Assembly: GCF_030852425.1 (NCBI RefSeq)
Contig: NZ_NSDM01000009.1
Coordinates: 186,001 to 250,000, forward strand
Origin: Saccharothrix longispora
GTDB taxonomy: Bacteria > Actinomycetota > Actinomycetes > Mycobacteriales > Pseudonocardiaceae
Length of the DNA: 64,000 nt
Direction of reading: 5' to 3'
Shown one piece after another: positions 18,541 to 27,574 of the stretch; position 1 is the first letter of the stretch; the number at the start of each line of letters is the position of its first letter. The position numbers and the translations under genes are program-made. The notes under the pieces were generated by a model, which saw only the letters and a program-made list of their open reading frames with translations, had not been told where the DNA came from and did no database searches.

Positions 18541-18939
18541 AGTAGTGACCATGCGCCAGTCAGGTACCCGACGTGATCAGGTCCAACGGTGGGTAAGCGG
18601 ATCGGGTAAGGATTCTGGTGCGGTGTGACCACCTCTGACCTGCGCTCATCACCAAGAGTGCGCGGAAAGCGCGACCCTGTGGGTGATGTCCGACGCCTGC
18701 ACCGCCGATGACGCGAGCTCCACTGTGGACGCCGGCGACCGGTGCCCCGACGACCCGGCCGAGTGGCTGCGCGACCGTGCGCCGGCGCAGGGCCTGCCGG
18801 CTTTCGTCGAACACGGGCGTCGAACGCCGTCGAATGGAAGTCGTTGTGCGGCAACACTTCCCAAGATTGCGCACAGGTGGTTACAGTGCGATTTGGGAGC
18901 GCTCCCAGTCTGTTGGTCATCCTCAACGAGGAGGAGAGA
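18541..18939. other. Divergent intergenic region before the LPMO gene
   Basis: About 400 bp between the acidic secreted protein gene and the monooxygenase gene. It holds the perfect CelR/CebR-type palindrome at 18894-18907. Open frames crossing it have poor codon bias and no ribosome sites, so I call no gene. Confidence 0.5.
18894..18907. promoter_or_regulatory. CelR/CebR-type operator upstream of the LPMO gene
   Basis: TGGGAGCGCTCCCA is a perfect 14-bp palindrome 32 bp before the GTG start. It is identical to the cellobiose-responsive operator described for CelR of Thermobifida and CebR of Streptomyces. It should keep the gene off until cello-oligosaccharides release the repressor. No CebR-like gene carrying this site lies in the window. 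Confidence 0.85.
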
Positions 18940-19611
18940 GTGGCGCTCATGCCAATCCCTGCGAGAAAGAACGTGTTCGCCCGGTCCCTCGCGTTGCTCG
19001 TGGCCGTCACGGGGCTCATGGCGGGGCTGCTGACCGGCGTGGCCGACGCGCACGGCTCGACCACCGACCCGCCGTCGCGCAACTACGGCTGCTGGCAGCG
19101 CTGGGGCAGTGACTTCCAGAACCCGTCGATGGCCCAGCAGGACCCGATGTGCTGGCAGGCGTGGCAGGCCGACACCAACGCGATGTGGAACTGGAACGGC
19201 CTGTACCGCGAGGGCGTCGCCGGCAACCACCAGGGCGCGATCCCCAACGGCCAGCTGTGCAGCGGCGGGCGGACCGGCGGCATGCGGTACGCGGCGCTGG
19301 ACAACCCGGGCCAGTGGAGGGCCGTGACCAAGCCGCGGCAGTTCACGCTCACCATCACCGACCAGGCCCGGCACGGCGCGGACTACCTGCGGGTGTACGT
19401 GACCAAGCAGGGCTTCGACCCGACCAGGCAGGCACTGGGCTGGAACAACGTCGACCTGGTCGCCACCACCGGCCGCTACGCGCCGGCGGGCACCTACCAG
19501 GTGGCCGTGAACGCCGGCAGCCGCACGGGCCGCCACGTCGTCTACGCGATCTGGCAGGCCAGCCACAGCGACCAGTCGTACTACTTCTGCTCCGACGTGA
19601 TCTTCCAGTAG
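18940..19611 (+). CDS. Secreted AA10 lytic polysaccharide monooxygenase
   Basis: 223 aa from GTG 18940, chosen because GAGGAG sits 5 nt upstream; ATG 18949 is the alternative. The signal peptide ends ADA, so the mature chain starts with His38 (HGSTTDPPSRNYGCW), the copper-binding N-terminal histidine of this family. A second histidine for the copper brace lies in GNHQGAIPNG, and SYYFCSDVIF closes the fold. No carbohydrate-binding module follows; it is a single-domain enzyme. It should oxidatively cut cellulose or chitin outside the cell. The cellobiose-type operator upstream favours cellulose. Confidence 0.93.
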   Translation: MALMPIPARKNVFARSLALLVAVTGLMAGLLTGVADAHGSTTDPPSRNYGCWQRWGSDFQNPSMAQQDPMCWQAWQADTNAMWNWNGLYREGVAGNHQGAIPNGQLCSGGRTGGMRYAALDNPGQWRAVTKPRQFTLTITDQARHGADYLRVYVTKQGFDPTRQALGWNNVDLVATTGRYAPAGTYQVAVNAGSRTGRHVVYAIWQASHSDQSYYFCSDVIFQ

Positions 19612-19619
19612 TCGACCGG

Positions 19620-19646
19620 CCCCGGCCCACGTCACGTGGGCCGGGG
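19620..19646 (+). terminator. Terminator of the LPMO gene
   Basis: A perfect 13-bp inverted repeat (CCCCGGCCCACGT and its complement) with a single-base centre lies 8 bp after the stop codon. No T-run follows, as is common in this GC range. Confidence 0.7.
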
Positions 19647-20115
19647 TCCGGGCGCGGTCACCTGCTGCCGTCCCACTGGTCGCCGCCGTGGCGCGTCGGG
19701 GGTCTGCGCGGGCCGCGGGTGGTGGGCCGGGGGTGCGACGGCCTCGGGCTGGTTCTTCCGTCCATGGTGCTCGTTACCTCCGTGTTGTCGTGAGCACGCG
19801 AATACGCGCGCATTCCGCATCGGTCGTGGTGGGTGCGGCAAAAAGAAACCGCCCTGGTCGGATTACCCGACGGGCGGCTCCCGGTGCGACCTGTGCGCAG
19901 GTCAGGTGCGAGAGCCTGGTCCGTGGAGCTGGAACGGGCAGGTGAGCGCGTTACGGCGGGGCATTGCCGCCATCCGGCCCGTGCTCGTCATGTCCGCTCC
20001 CGGTTTCCGTGTGGCACCGATCATGGCGAACCCCGATCAGCGGCGTCAAAACAATTAACCGGGCGATTTCGGCTACTCGGTGGCGGCCCGGTGCCCCGCG
20101 GGACAGAATCCCGCC
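19647..20115. other. Intergenic region with no recognised gene
   Basis: About 470 bp between the LPMO terminator and the HEAT-like protein gene. Open frames here are short, with mixed codon bias. CAGAAT at 20104-20109 is the likely -10 box of the following leaderless gene. Nothing else recognised. Confidence 0.5.
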
Positions 20116-23100
20116 GTGACGACCTCCGCCCGCAGCCTGCTGCACTCCCTCGACCCGCTGCCGTTCGCCGCGCGCCGCCGCCTGCTCGCCCGCACCGCGC
20201 GCGAGCTGGTCGGCACGCCCGAGCTGGACCGGCTGCTGGACGACCTCCACGGCCGGGGCCCGTTCGAACGGCTGACGGCCGTGCAGATCGCCTACGTGGC
20301 CGGGCACCGCGCCCACGTCGAGCGCTGCCTGTCGGCCCCCGAGACCGCGGTGGTGCACCAGGCGCTCGGCGCGGCGATCCGGCTCGACCTGCCCGGCGCG
20401 GTGTTCCGCGAACGCCTGCCGCACCTGCCGACCGACCTGCGCCGGCTGCTCTACGGCGCGGTGCGCCGGCGGGAACGCCGGGCGCTGGCCGACGCGCTGC
20501 TGCCCGTCGCCCGCTCGCTCCACGGGGACCACGAGGCCGCCGGGTTGCTGCCCGCCTGCTCGTCGGACGTGGTCCGGGCCGCGCTGCCGGAGCTGGAGCA
20601 CGCGGTCGGCGGGTGGACCGCGGTCGGGCGTCGACACCCCGGCGTGGTGCTCGACTTCGTCGAGGCCGAGCTGTCGGCGACCGCGCCCACGTGGTGGGCG
20701 GGCACGTGGCAGCGCTTCGGGCAGGCCGTGGTCGCCGCCGCGCGGGCCGAACCGGACCGCGTCCTCGACCTGGTCGAACGCGTGCTGCCGCACGTGCCGC
20801 TGCCGTGGGAGCTGGACAAGGTCGTCGGCCGACTCGCTCGGCACGCGCCGGAGCGGGTCGCGGCCCTGCTGGTCGACCCGCGCCGCACCGGGCCGCTGCC
20901 CGCGCGCCGGTCGCTGTGGCGCGCGCTCGCCGTGCTGCCGGAGGAGCGGCTGGTGCCGGTCGCCCGCGTGCTCGACGGCGACCAGCAGGTGCGGTTCCTG
21001 CGCGCCGTCGCGCCGTCCCGGCGGGCCGCGGTGGTCGCGGGCGTGTTCGGCGACCGCCCGGACGTGCCGCTGCCCGTGCTGGACGAGTTGCCGTCCGCCG
21101 CGCGCGGTGAGGCGGCCCGGCGGCTGCTCGGACTGCGCGTGGTCGCCGACGACCCGGTCCGCCGGCTGGAGGCGACCGCGCGGCTGCCGTGGGAGGAGTC
21201 GCGGGAGGCGCTGCTGACCGCCACCCGTCGTGCCACCGCGGACGACCGCGCCGCGGCCTACCCGCTGTACCTGTCGGCCGCCGCCGCGACCCGCGACCCC
21301 GAGGTGGTCGGCGGGGTCGTCGCGGGCCTGGCGGGCCTGACCAACGAGCAGGACCCGGTGCGCGCCAGGGCCATCGCCGCCCTCGCCGCCATCCCCGGGT
21401 GGCTGTTCCGCCCGGACGAGGCCGACGTGCTCGTCAAGGTCGCGCTGGACGCGGCGGAGGCGCGCGACTCGTCGTGGCGGACCCAGCACGCGGTCCGCGC
21501 GCTGGCCGCGGCGCTGATCCGCGAGGGCGCGGTGTCGCGCCGACCCGCGCTGGTGGACGCCGGGTTGGCCGCGGTGGAGCACCTGGGCGGGCACGCGACG
21601 TCGGTGGACCTGTCGAACCTGGACCGCGTCCTGCCGCGCGGCGCCGAGGAGCGGGTGTTCGCGGTGCTGGAACCGCGGATCACGGCGGACGCCCGGCGCG
21701 GTCGCCACGCCGTGCTGCTCGGGCTCGCGGCGGGTCTCGGCAAGCGTGCCTGGCGCCTGGACCGCGTGCAGGAACTGCTGGACCGGGCCCGGTCCGCCAA
21801 GGACGACCACGTGGTGCGGCGCGCGATCGACCTGTGGCTCGCGCCGCCCGCGACCCGGGACGAGCGGGTGGAGCGCGTGTTCCGCGACGACCCTTCCACG
21901 ATCACGCTGCACGCCGTGCGCGAGGCGATCGGCCGCCGTCGCACCGACCTCCTCGACCGGGTGGCGGCCGGGCCGCTGCACGGGCGGTTCCTCAAGCGCG
22001 GCGTGCGGTACGTGCCGGCGTTCCGGGGCTGCTTCCACCGCTGGCTGCCGCGCCAGGTCGAGGCGCACGCCGCCGCGCTGCGCACGCTGGTCGAGGCGCG
22101 TCGCGTCCCCGCCGTGGAGCGCGCGGCCGCCGCGCGGGCCCTCGGTCGCGTGCCGGGGACGGCCGACGTGCTGCGCGGGTTCCTGGCCGACCCCGAGGTG
22201 CGGGTGGTGGAGGCGGCGCTGGGTGCGCTGGCGTGGACCGACGAACCGTCGGCGGTGCTGCCGGACCTCCTCGCGCACGTCGACACCGACCGGGCCCGCG
22301 TCGCCGTGCACGCGCTGGCCCGCTGCGCCCGCTCCACCCCGCCCGACCGGCTGGGCGCGCTGCTCGCGCCGCTGGCGGCCGGGCGGAAGGTGACCGCCCG
22401 CAAGGAGGCCGTGCGGCTCCTCGCCCGGCACCGCGTGCCCGGCGCCGCGACCGCGTTCGCCGGCGCGTGGGACGGCGCGCACCGGGACGTGAAGCGCGCC
22501 CTGGTGTCCGCGACCCGGTGGTTCCTCGACGACCCGGCGGCGTGGGAGCTGCTGACCCGCGCGAGCGGCGAACGGGGCGAGGTCGCGGTCGAACTGCTGG
22601 AGCTGCCGCCCGCCGCCGTCGCCCGGCGCCACCGGGAGCGGTACGCGGGTCTCGTGCGCGCGGTCGCCTCCTCGGCGGACCCGGACACGGCCCGGCGCGG
22701 CCTCGGCGCGCTGCCGGAGTGGGTCCGGTGGACCGCGGGCTCGGCGGACCTGCTCGTGGACCTGGTGGTGGACCTCGACAACACGGCCACCTGGTCGGGC
22801 GCCCTGACCGCCCTGCTGCGCGCCTCGGCCACGACGCGGGACGTGGCGCCGCTGCGCGCCGCCGTGGCCGGGCTGCTCGCGCGGGTGGACCTGCACGACG
22901 CCGAACCCGACCGGGACCTGCCGGCCCGGCAGCGGGTGTCCTCGATCGCGTCGCGGCTGGTGGCGGAGCGCGGACAGGTGCGGTGGCGGGCGGCGTCCCG
23001 CGCGCTGGCCCGGGACCTCGCCGCGGCCGGCCTCGACGCGGCGGCGGTCTCGCTCGCACTGGCCGCCGTGCCGTGGGAGGAGCCCGGCGCGGAACTGGAG

Positions 23101-23394
23101 GGGCTGCGCGAGGTGGTGCGGCTGGCGGTGCGGCCGACGCTCCGGTGGCGCGCGGCGGAGGGCGTCTCCGACGAGCTCGGCGCGCGGCTGTCCCGGCTGT
23201 CACCGACCAGGTTGCACGAGGTGGCGTCGGCGCTCGTCGCGGAGTGCGCGCCGCTGGCGCTCGCGGTCGTCTCGGCGGTGGGGCGCGGCACGGGGTGGCC
23301 CGAGCCGTGGCGGGTGCTGCTGCGCGGCCTGCGCCGGCACGAGGACCCGGACGTGCGCGAGGCGGCGTCGGGCGTGGTGACCGCGGTGGAGTGA
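20116..23394 (+). CDS. Large HEAT-like alpha-solenoid protein
   Basis: 1092 aa, nearly all Ala/Leu/Arg/Val helices in pairs of 30-40 residues, typical of HEAT/armadillo scaffolds; for example AVERAAAARALGRVPGTADVLRGF and VRVVEAALGALAWTDEPSAVLPDLL. No signal peptide, membrane segment or catalytic motif is visible. GTG 20116 was chosen because CAGAAT lies 6 nt upstream, giving a leaderless transcript, and the codons before it lack bias. It stands alone: a terminator lies upstream and the next gene is convergent. Probably a cytoplasmic protein-protein scaffold; partner unknown. Confidence 0.75.
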   Translation: MTTSARSLLHSLDPLPFAARRRLLARTARELVGTPELDRLLDDLHGRGPFERLTAVQIAYVAGHRAHVERCLSAPETAVVHQALGAAIRLDLPGAVFRERLPHLPTDLRRLLYGAVRRRERRALADALLPVARSLHGDHEAAGLLPACSSDVVRAALPELEHAVGGWTAVGRRHPGVVLDFVEAELSATAPTWWAGTWQRFGQAVVAAARAEPDRVLDLVERVLPHVPLPWELDKVVGRLARHAPERVAALLVDPRRTGPLPARRSLWRALAVLPEERLVPVARVLDGDQQVRFLRAVAPSRRAAVVAGVFGDRPDVPLPVLDELPSAARGEAARRLLGLRVVADDPVRRLEATARLPWEESREALLTATRRATADDRAAAYPLYLSAAAATRDPEVVGGVVAGLAGLTNEQDPVRARAIAALAAIPGWLFRPDEADVLVKVALDAAEARDSSWRTQHAVRALAAALIREGAVSRRPALVDAGLAAVEHLGGHATSVDLSNLDRVLPRGAEERVFAVLEPRITADARRGRHAVLLGLAAGLGKRAWRLDRVQELLDRARSAKDDHVVRRAIDLWLAPPATRDERVERVFRDDPSTITLHAVREAIGRRRTDLLDRVAAGPLHGRFLKRGVRYVPAFRGCFHRWLPRQVEAHAAALRTLVEARRVPAVERAAAARALGRVPGTADVLRGFLADPEVRVVEAALGALAWTDEPSAVLPDLLAHVDTDRARVAVHALARCARSTPPDRLGALLAPLAAGRKVTARKEAVRLLARHRVPGAATAFAGAWDGAHRDVKRALVSATRWFLDDPAAWELLTRASGERGEVAVELLELPPAAVARRHRERYAGLVRAVASSADPDTARRGLGALPEWVRWTAGSADLLVDLVVDLDNTATWSGALTALLRASATTRDVAPLRAAVAGLLARVDLHDAEPDRDLPARQRVSSIASRLVAERGQVRWRAASRALARDLAAAGLDAAAVSLALAAVPWEEPGAELEGLREVVRLAVRPTLRWRAAEGVSDELGARLSRLSPTRLHEVASALVAECAPLALAVVSAVGRGTGWPEPWRVLLRGLRRHEDPDVREAASGVVTAVE

Positions 23395-23426
23395 GGTGGG
23401 ACGGCGCGGTCGCCGCCCCACCGGGG

Positions 23427-23927
23427 TCACTCGGGGCGGCCCGCGCCACCACCCAGGCCGTAGAGGATGCGCTGGATCACCTCGGGGTCCACGTCGGGCT
23501 CGTCGCCCAGCTTCTCCGCGGCGGGGGAGCGGCGCGGCTCGCGGCGCGGCAGCGGCACCGACGAGGCGTTCATGCCCGACGGGAGCGGCAGTTCGCACCA
23601 CGCGAGGTGGCCGCCCGCGGTGAGGTCCACGAGGCCCGCCCGGGTGCCCGCCAGCTCCGGCGGCACGGCCACCCGGTTGCCCTCGACCTCGACCACGAGG
23701 TAGGTGCCGGTCAGCCGGAGCCGGATCAGCAGGAGGCCGGGGGCACGCCGGTCCGCCACCTCGACGGCGGCGCCCACGAGCCGGCGCGCGGTCTGGGCGG
23801 CCTCGTCCTGCATCCCCCGCAGGCGCCACTCGCCGAGCGAGAAGCGGACGAACATGTCCGCGACGTTCACCGCGGTCGGTAGCGCGACGAGTCGAAGGTC
23901 GTCGACCTGCTCGGTCTTGGCGTTCAC
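23427..23927 (-). CDS. Degenerate HATPase-fold protein (RsbW-like, ATP site lost)
   Basis: 166 aa from GTG 23927 with GAGGAGGG 6 nt upstream. The N-terminal VALPTAVNVADMFVRFSLGEWRLRG and ETARRLV-like helix match the start of the small anti-sigma/HATPase proteins abundant in actinomycetes. Where they have an N-box (ELVTNAV..A) this one reads RLVGAAVEVA, and no DxGxG or GxGL box follows. The C-terminal third is charged and unrelated. It has probably lost ATP binding and may act by protein binding alone. Confidence 0.55.
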   Translation of the reverse strand: MNAKTEQVDDLRLVALPTAVNVADMFVRFSLGEWRLRGMQDEAAQTARRLVGAAVEVADRRAPGLLLIRLRLTGTYLVVEVEGNRVAVPPELAGTRAGLVDLTAGGHLAWCELPLPSGMNASSVPLPRREPRRSPAAEKLGDEPDVDPEVIQRILYGLGGGAGRPE

Positions 23928-24159
23928 ACCGGTCCCTCCTCGACTGCGTCCGGCGCGCGTGTTGCGCCAGATGGTGCCATGCCTGCGTCCGTGTCACCCA
24001 CGCGGTCCGCGGACCGTGAGCAGACCGTGTCCGCGACGCGGTTCCGGCGCATCGGCCCGGCACGGGAGGAACCCTGGCATCAAGGGCTACTACGGATGCG
24101 CACGGGGTCCGGTTCACCCCGGACCGCGACCACGTCGCCCGGGATCGTCCGGGTGGGTG

Positions 24160-24198
24160 CGCGAAAGCCCCGCCGGGGGCGCCGGCGGGGCTTTCGCG
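24160..24198 (-). terminator. Terminator of the yceI-like gene
   Basis: A perfect 15-bp stem (CGCGAAAGCCCCGCC with its complement at 24184-24198) with a 9-base loop, 19 bp beyond the stop codon of the minus-strand gene. Confidence 0.8.
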
Positions 24199-24217
24199 AT
24201 CGGCCTTCGAGCGGGGC

Positions 24218-24763
24218 TCAGCCCTGCTTGGTGGCCTCGATCTCCAGCAGGATCGTGATCTTGTCGCCGACGACGGCGCCCGCGGGGCCGCCGGTCACGC
24301 CGAAGTCCTTGCGGCTGATCTCGGTGGAGGCGGAGAAGCCCGCGACCTTGGAGCCCTCGCCCATGCCGTCGCCGAAGCCGTTCGGCTCCAGCTCCAGGGT
24401 CACGGCCTTGGTCACGCCGTGGAACGACAGGTCGCCGTCGACGAGGAAGCCCTCGCCGTGGGCGCGCACACCGGTGGAGGTGAAGGTCAGCTCCGGGAAC
24501 TTCTCGACGTCCAGGAAGTCCTCGCCGCGCACGTGGGCGTCGCGCTGCTCGTTGCGGGTGTCGATGGAACCCGCGTCGATCTTGGCGGTGACCGTGGACT
24601 CCAGCGGGTTCTCGGCGGTCACGATGGTGCCCTCGAAGGTGCCGAAGTGGCCGCGGACCTTGGACACGCCCAGGTGGCGGACCACGAAGGAGATGTCCGA
24701 GTGCACCGGGTCGATCGCCCAGGTGCCCACGAGGTAGCCGGGGATCGCAGTCTGCGAGGTCAT
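24218..24763 (-). CDS. YceI-family protein
   Basis: 181 aa, matching the family length. It begins GYLVGTWAIDPVHSDISFVVRHLGVSKVRGHF, the signature of the YceI lipocalin-like barrel, and continues with TVTAKIDAGSIDTRNEQRDAHVRGEDFLD and FHGVTKAVTLELE. No signal peptide, so it is cytoplasmic, unlike E. coli YceI. Members bind polyisoprenoids or related lipids. ATG 24763 has AAGGAC upstream. It is divergent from a MarR gene. Two palindromic sites cover its promoter, so MarR repression is likely. Confidence 0.92.
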   Translation of the reverse strand: MTSQTAIPGYLVGTWAIDPVHSDISFVVRHLGVSKVRGHFGTFEGTIVTAENPLESTVTAKIDAGSIDTRNEQRDAHVRGEDFLDVEKFPELTFTSTGVRAHGEGFLVDGDLSFHGVTKAVTLELEPNGFGDGMGEGSKVAGFSASTEISRKDFGVTGGPAGAVVGDKITILLEIEATKQG

Positions 24764-24789
24764 CGTCAAAGTCCTTCTCGGTCGGTCTG

Positions 24790-24835
24790 GTTGAACTCTC
24801 AACAGAACATAGCGCATCCTGGTTGAGTGTTCAAC
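24790..24835. promoter_or_regulatory. Paired MarR operators in the yceI-marR intergenic region
   Basis: GTTGAACTCTCAAC (24790-24803) and GTTGAGTGTTCAAC (24822-24835) share the form GTTGA-N4-TCAAC. Their starts are 32 bp apart, three helical turns. One overlaps the -35 boxes of both divergent promoters and the other covers the start of the yceI transcript. Confidence 0.75.
24806..24834 (-). promoter_or_regulatory. Promoter of the yceI-like gene
   Basis: Read on the minus strand: TTGAAC (-35, 24834-24829), 17-bp spacer, TATGTT (-10, 24811-24806). The -35 hexamer lies inside the downstream MarR palindrome and the other palindrome begins just after the -10 box. Confidence 0.65.
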
Positions 24836-24843
24836 AACGGACG

Positions 24844-24855
24844 TATGATGGGGAT
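24844..24855 (+). promoter_or_regulatory. -10 box of the leaderless marR transcript
   Basis: TATGAT (24844-24849) is followed after 6 nt by ATG 24856, so transcription probably starts at the start codon. The preceding -35 region lies in the MarR palindrome, implying autorepression. Confidence 0.6.
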
Positions 24856-25347
24856 ATGAGCGACGTGCGGTGGTTGAGCGCCGAGGAGCAGCAGGTCTGG
24901 CGTGCCTTCATGACCGCCGTGACCAAGTTCACCGAACACCTGGACCGTCAGTTGCAGCGCGACTCCGGCATGCCGATGGCCTACTACGAGATCCTGGTCG
25001 CCCTGTCCGAGGCGCCGGACCGCGCGATGAGGATGAGCGAACTGGCAGCGGTGTGCCTCTCCTCCCGGTCGAGGCTGTCCCACGCGGTGGCCCGCCTGGA
25101 GAAGGAGGGCTGGGTCGAGCGCCGGGCGTGCGCGTCGGACCGGCGCGGCTCCATCGCGACGCTGACCGACGAGGGCTTCGCCGTACTGCGGGAGGCCGCG
25201 CCGGGGCACGTGGCGGCGGTGCGCGAGCACCTGTTCGACGTGCTGACGCCGGAGCAGCTGCGGGCGCTGGCGTCGATCAGCCGCGCGGTCGACGCGGGGC
25301 TGACCGTGGAGTGCGACAAGGCCCGCACGGAGCTCGGCGAGTTCTGA
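24856..25347 (+). CDS. MarR-family transcriptional regulator
   Basis: 163 aa with the winged-helix core MRMSELAAVCLSSRSRLSHAVARLEKEGWVERRACASDRRGSIATLTDEG, in which the DRRG wing is intact. ATG 24856 is leaderless behind TATGAT. The divergent yceI gene and two GTTGA-N4-TCAAC sites between them indicate a local repressor circuit. The inducing ligand is unknown but may be a lipid or phenolic compound, given the YceI partner. Confidence 0.92.
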   Translation: MSDVRWLSAEEQQVWRAFMTAVTKFTEHLDRQLQRDSGMPMAYYEILVALSEAPDRAMRMSELAAVCLSSRSRLSHAVARLEKEGWVERRACASDRRGSIATLTDEGFAVLREAAPGHVAAVREHLFDVLTPEQLRALASISRAVDAGLTVECDKARTELGEF

Positions 25348-25405
25348 CGGGTCCCGCCGCGGCACCGCGCGGCCGTCGGGGCGACGGCGCCGGCCGGGGC
25401 GGCGA

Positions 25406-26572
25406 TCAGGCCGTCCCGGTGGGACCGGACCGGACCAGCCGGGCGACCGGCCACCACACGACCAGCTGCAGCACGGCCAGCGCCAGCGCGAAGGGCAGCA
25501 GCGTCCCCACGCCCACGGCCTGCGCGAGCGCGCCCGCCGACCACGGCAGCACCCCGCCGCCGACCGAGGAACCGGCGTTCAGCACACCCATCGCGGTGGG
25601 CGCCAGCCGAGGTCCGGTCAGGTCCGGCACCACCGCGATCGCGGTCGGGAACACCGGCCCCAGCGCGAAGCCGAGCAGCGCGAAGCCCGCGACCGGGGGG
25701 AACGGGGTCAGCCACAGCGCGGCCGCCGCCACCGCCACCCCGGACAGGCACAGCGTCATCAGGCCCACCGCCGTCCACCCCAGGCGGGTGAGCACCGGGC
25801 TGATCGTGAACCGCCCGACCGTCAACCCCAGCCAGTACGCGCCCACCGCGTAGCCGGCCGCCGCGTCGGCGTGCCCGCGCGCCTGCACCAGGTAGCTGAA
25901 CCCCCAGCTGCCGACCGACTGCTCCACCCCGACGTACAGCACCAGCAGCAGGGTGGCGACCAGTACGCCGCGGTGGCGCAGCGCCGTGCCCAGCAGGCCG
26001 GTCGACCGGGTCGGCGACGCCGCCGGGGCCCGCGCGGGGAACGCGACCAGGTAGCAGGCCACCAGGGGGAGCGCGGCGAGCCCCAGCACCAGCCAGGTGG
26101 TGGGCCACGGCGCGGTGGCGAGGAGCCGGGTCGCACCCACCGGTCCGAGCAGCGCGCCCGCGCCGAAGAACGCGTGCAGCCGGTTGAGCCGGGTCGTGGC
26201 CCTCGGCAGCGCCGCCAGCACCGCGTTGAGGACCGACTCCAGCACCCCGCTCGCCCAGCCCACGACGGCCTGGAGCAGCGCGTACCCGGCGAACGGCGGG
26301 TGCGCCGCGGTGACCAGGGCGGCCACCGCGAACAGGGCGCCCGCCGCCGCGAGCACGGCCCGCGGCCCCCAGCGGTGCAGCAGCGGTCCGGCGGCGGCCC
26401 CGCCCAGCACGAACCCCGCCGACCCGGTGAGGAACGTCAGCCCGAGCGTGGACCGGTCGACCCCGTAGTCGTCGAGCTGCGCCGGCAGCAGCACGCCCGA
26501 CGCGCCGATGCCGACGCCGAGCAACGCGAACGTCGCGTACGCCGCCGCGACCCGGACCCGCACCCCGTCCAC
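25406..26572 (-). CDS. MFS permease
   Basis: 388 aa with about twelve hydrophobic segments. GTG 26572 was chosen because GGGGGAGG sits just upstream and hydrophobic segment 1 (AAAYATFALLGVGIGASGVL) follows. After segment 2 the loop has AAGPLLHRWGPRAVL, the MFS loop 2-3 signature. The C-terminal half has GFALGPVFPTAIAVVPDL, seen in sugar-type MFS proteins such as FucP/YbjJ-like carriers. The substrate is unknown. It is convergent with marR and divergent from the ATP-grasp gene. Confidence 0.85.
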   Translation of the reverse strand: MDGVRVRVAAAYATFALLGVGIGASGVLLPAQLDDYGVDRSTLGLTFLTGSAGFVLGGAAAGPLLHRWGPRAVLAAAGALFAVAALVTAAHPPFAGYALLQAVVGWASGVLESVLNAVLAALPRATTRLNRLHAFFGAGALLGPVGATRLLATAPWPTTWLVLGLAALPLVACYLVAFPARAPAASPTRSTGLLGTALRHRGVLVATLLLVLYVGVEQSVGSWGFSYLVQARGHADAAAGYAVGAYWLGLTVGRFTISPVLTRLGWTAVGLMTLCLSGVAVAAAALWLTPFPPVAGFALLGFALGPVFPTAIAVVPDLTGPRLAPTAMGVLNAGSSVGGGVLPWSAGALAQAVGVGTLLPFALALAVLQLVVWWPVARLVRSGPTGTA

Positions 26573-26694
26573 CGGACCTCCCCCGGACCGGTCCGAGGAT
26601 CGGCCGACCGCGCACCGCGGGTCGAGGGCTTGCGCAACCTTTCGGTGCGCGTTTCGCGCAAAACCGCCGGCCACCGGGCGCGCGGGCGGTCACC

Positions 26695-27528
26695 ATGGCG
26701 GCCATGATGCTGCTCGTCCCCGCCGACCCGCTGCGGCCGGTGCGCCCAGACCCGCACTTCGCCCCCGAGGCCGCCGCCGCCCGCGACGCCGGGCACCGGG
26801 TCGCGGTCGTCGACCACGACGCGCTCGCCCGCGGTGAGGCGGAGCGCGCCGTGGGGCGGGTGCCCGCCGACGACGACGCCGTCTACCGGGGCTGGATGCT
26901 GCGCTCCGAGCACTACGCCGCGTTCGCCGACGCCCTGGCCGCGCGGGGCGTGGCGACGCGCACCTCGCCCGGGCAGTACCGCCGGGCCCACGAGCTGCCC
27001 GGCTGGTACGGCGACTTCACCGCGCACACCCCCGAGTCGGTGTGGACGGAGGGCTTCGACCGCGAGGCCTTCGACGGGATCCGCCGCGACCTCGGCTCCG
27101 GTCCGGCCGTGCTGCGCGACTACACGAAGTCCGCGAAGCACCACTGGCACGAGGCCGCCTACATCCCGGACCTCACCGACGCCGAGGCCGCCTGGCGGGT
27201 CGCCGCGCGGTTCCGCGAACTGCGCGACGACGACGCCACCGGCGGGTTCGTGCTGCGCCGCTTCGAGCGGTTCACCTCCACCGAGGTCCGCACCTGGTGG
27301 GTCGACGGCGCCTGCGCGCTCATCGGCCCCCACCCCGACACGCCGAACGAGGTGCCCGACGCGCCGGACCTCGACGCCATCGGTCCGCTGATCGCCGACC
27401 TGCGGTTCGCCACCGTCGACCTGGCCCGGCGCGCGGACGGCGAGTGGCGGGTGGTGGAACTCGGCGACGGCCAGGTCAGCGACAAGCCCGGCACCACCGC
27501 GGCGGGCGCGGTGGTCGCGATCCTGTGA
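26695..27528 (+). CDS. ATP-grasp domain protein (DUF4343-like)
   Basis: 277 aa. Visible are VLRDYTKSAKHHWHEAAYIPD (phosphate-binding region with lysine), GGFVLRRFERFTSTEVRTWWVDG and, near the C-terminus, VDLARRADGEWRVVELGDGQVSDKP, the acidic and Asn/Gln-type metal and ATP contacts of an ATP-grasp fold. Such proteins ligate a carboxylate to an amine or thiol. Start ATG 26695 lacks a ribosome site; ATG 26704 is equally possible. It stands alone between divergent and convergent neighbours. Substrates unknown. Confidence 0.7.
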   Translation: MAAMMLLVPADPLRPVRPDPHFAPEAAAARDAGHRVAVVDHDALARGEAERAVGRVPADDDAVYRGWMLRSEHYAAFADALAARGVATRTSPGQYRRAHELPGWYGDFTAHTPESVWTEGFDREAFDGIRRDLGSGPAVLRDYTKSAKHHWHEAAYIPDLTDAEAAWRVAARFRELRDDDATGGFVLRRFERFTSTEVRTWWVDGACALIGPHPDTPNEVPDAPDLDAIGPLIADLRFATVDLARRADGEWRVVELGDGQVSDKPGTTAAGAVVAIL

Positions 27529-27574
27529 CGGCGCCGGACCCACGGCGCTGGACCCACGGTGCGACACCGCGGGG

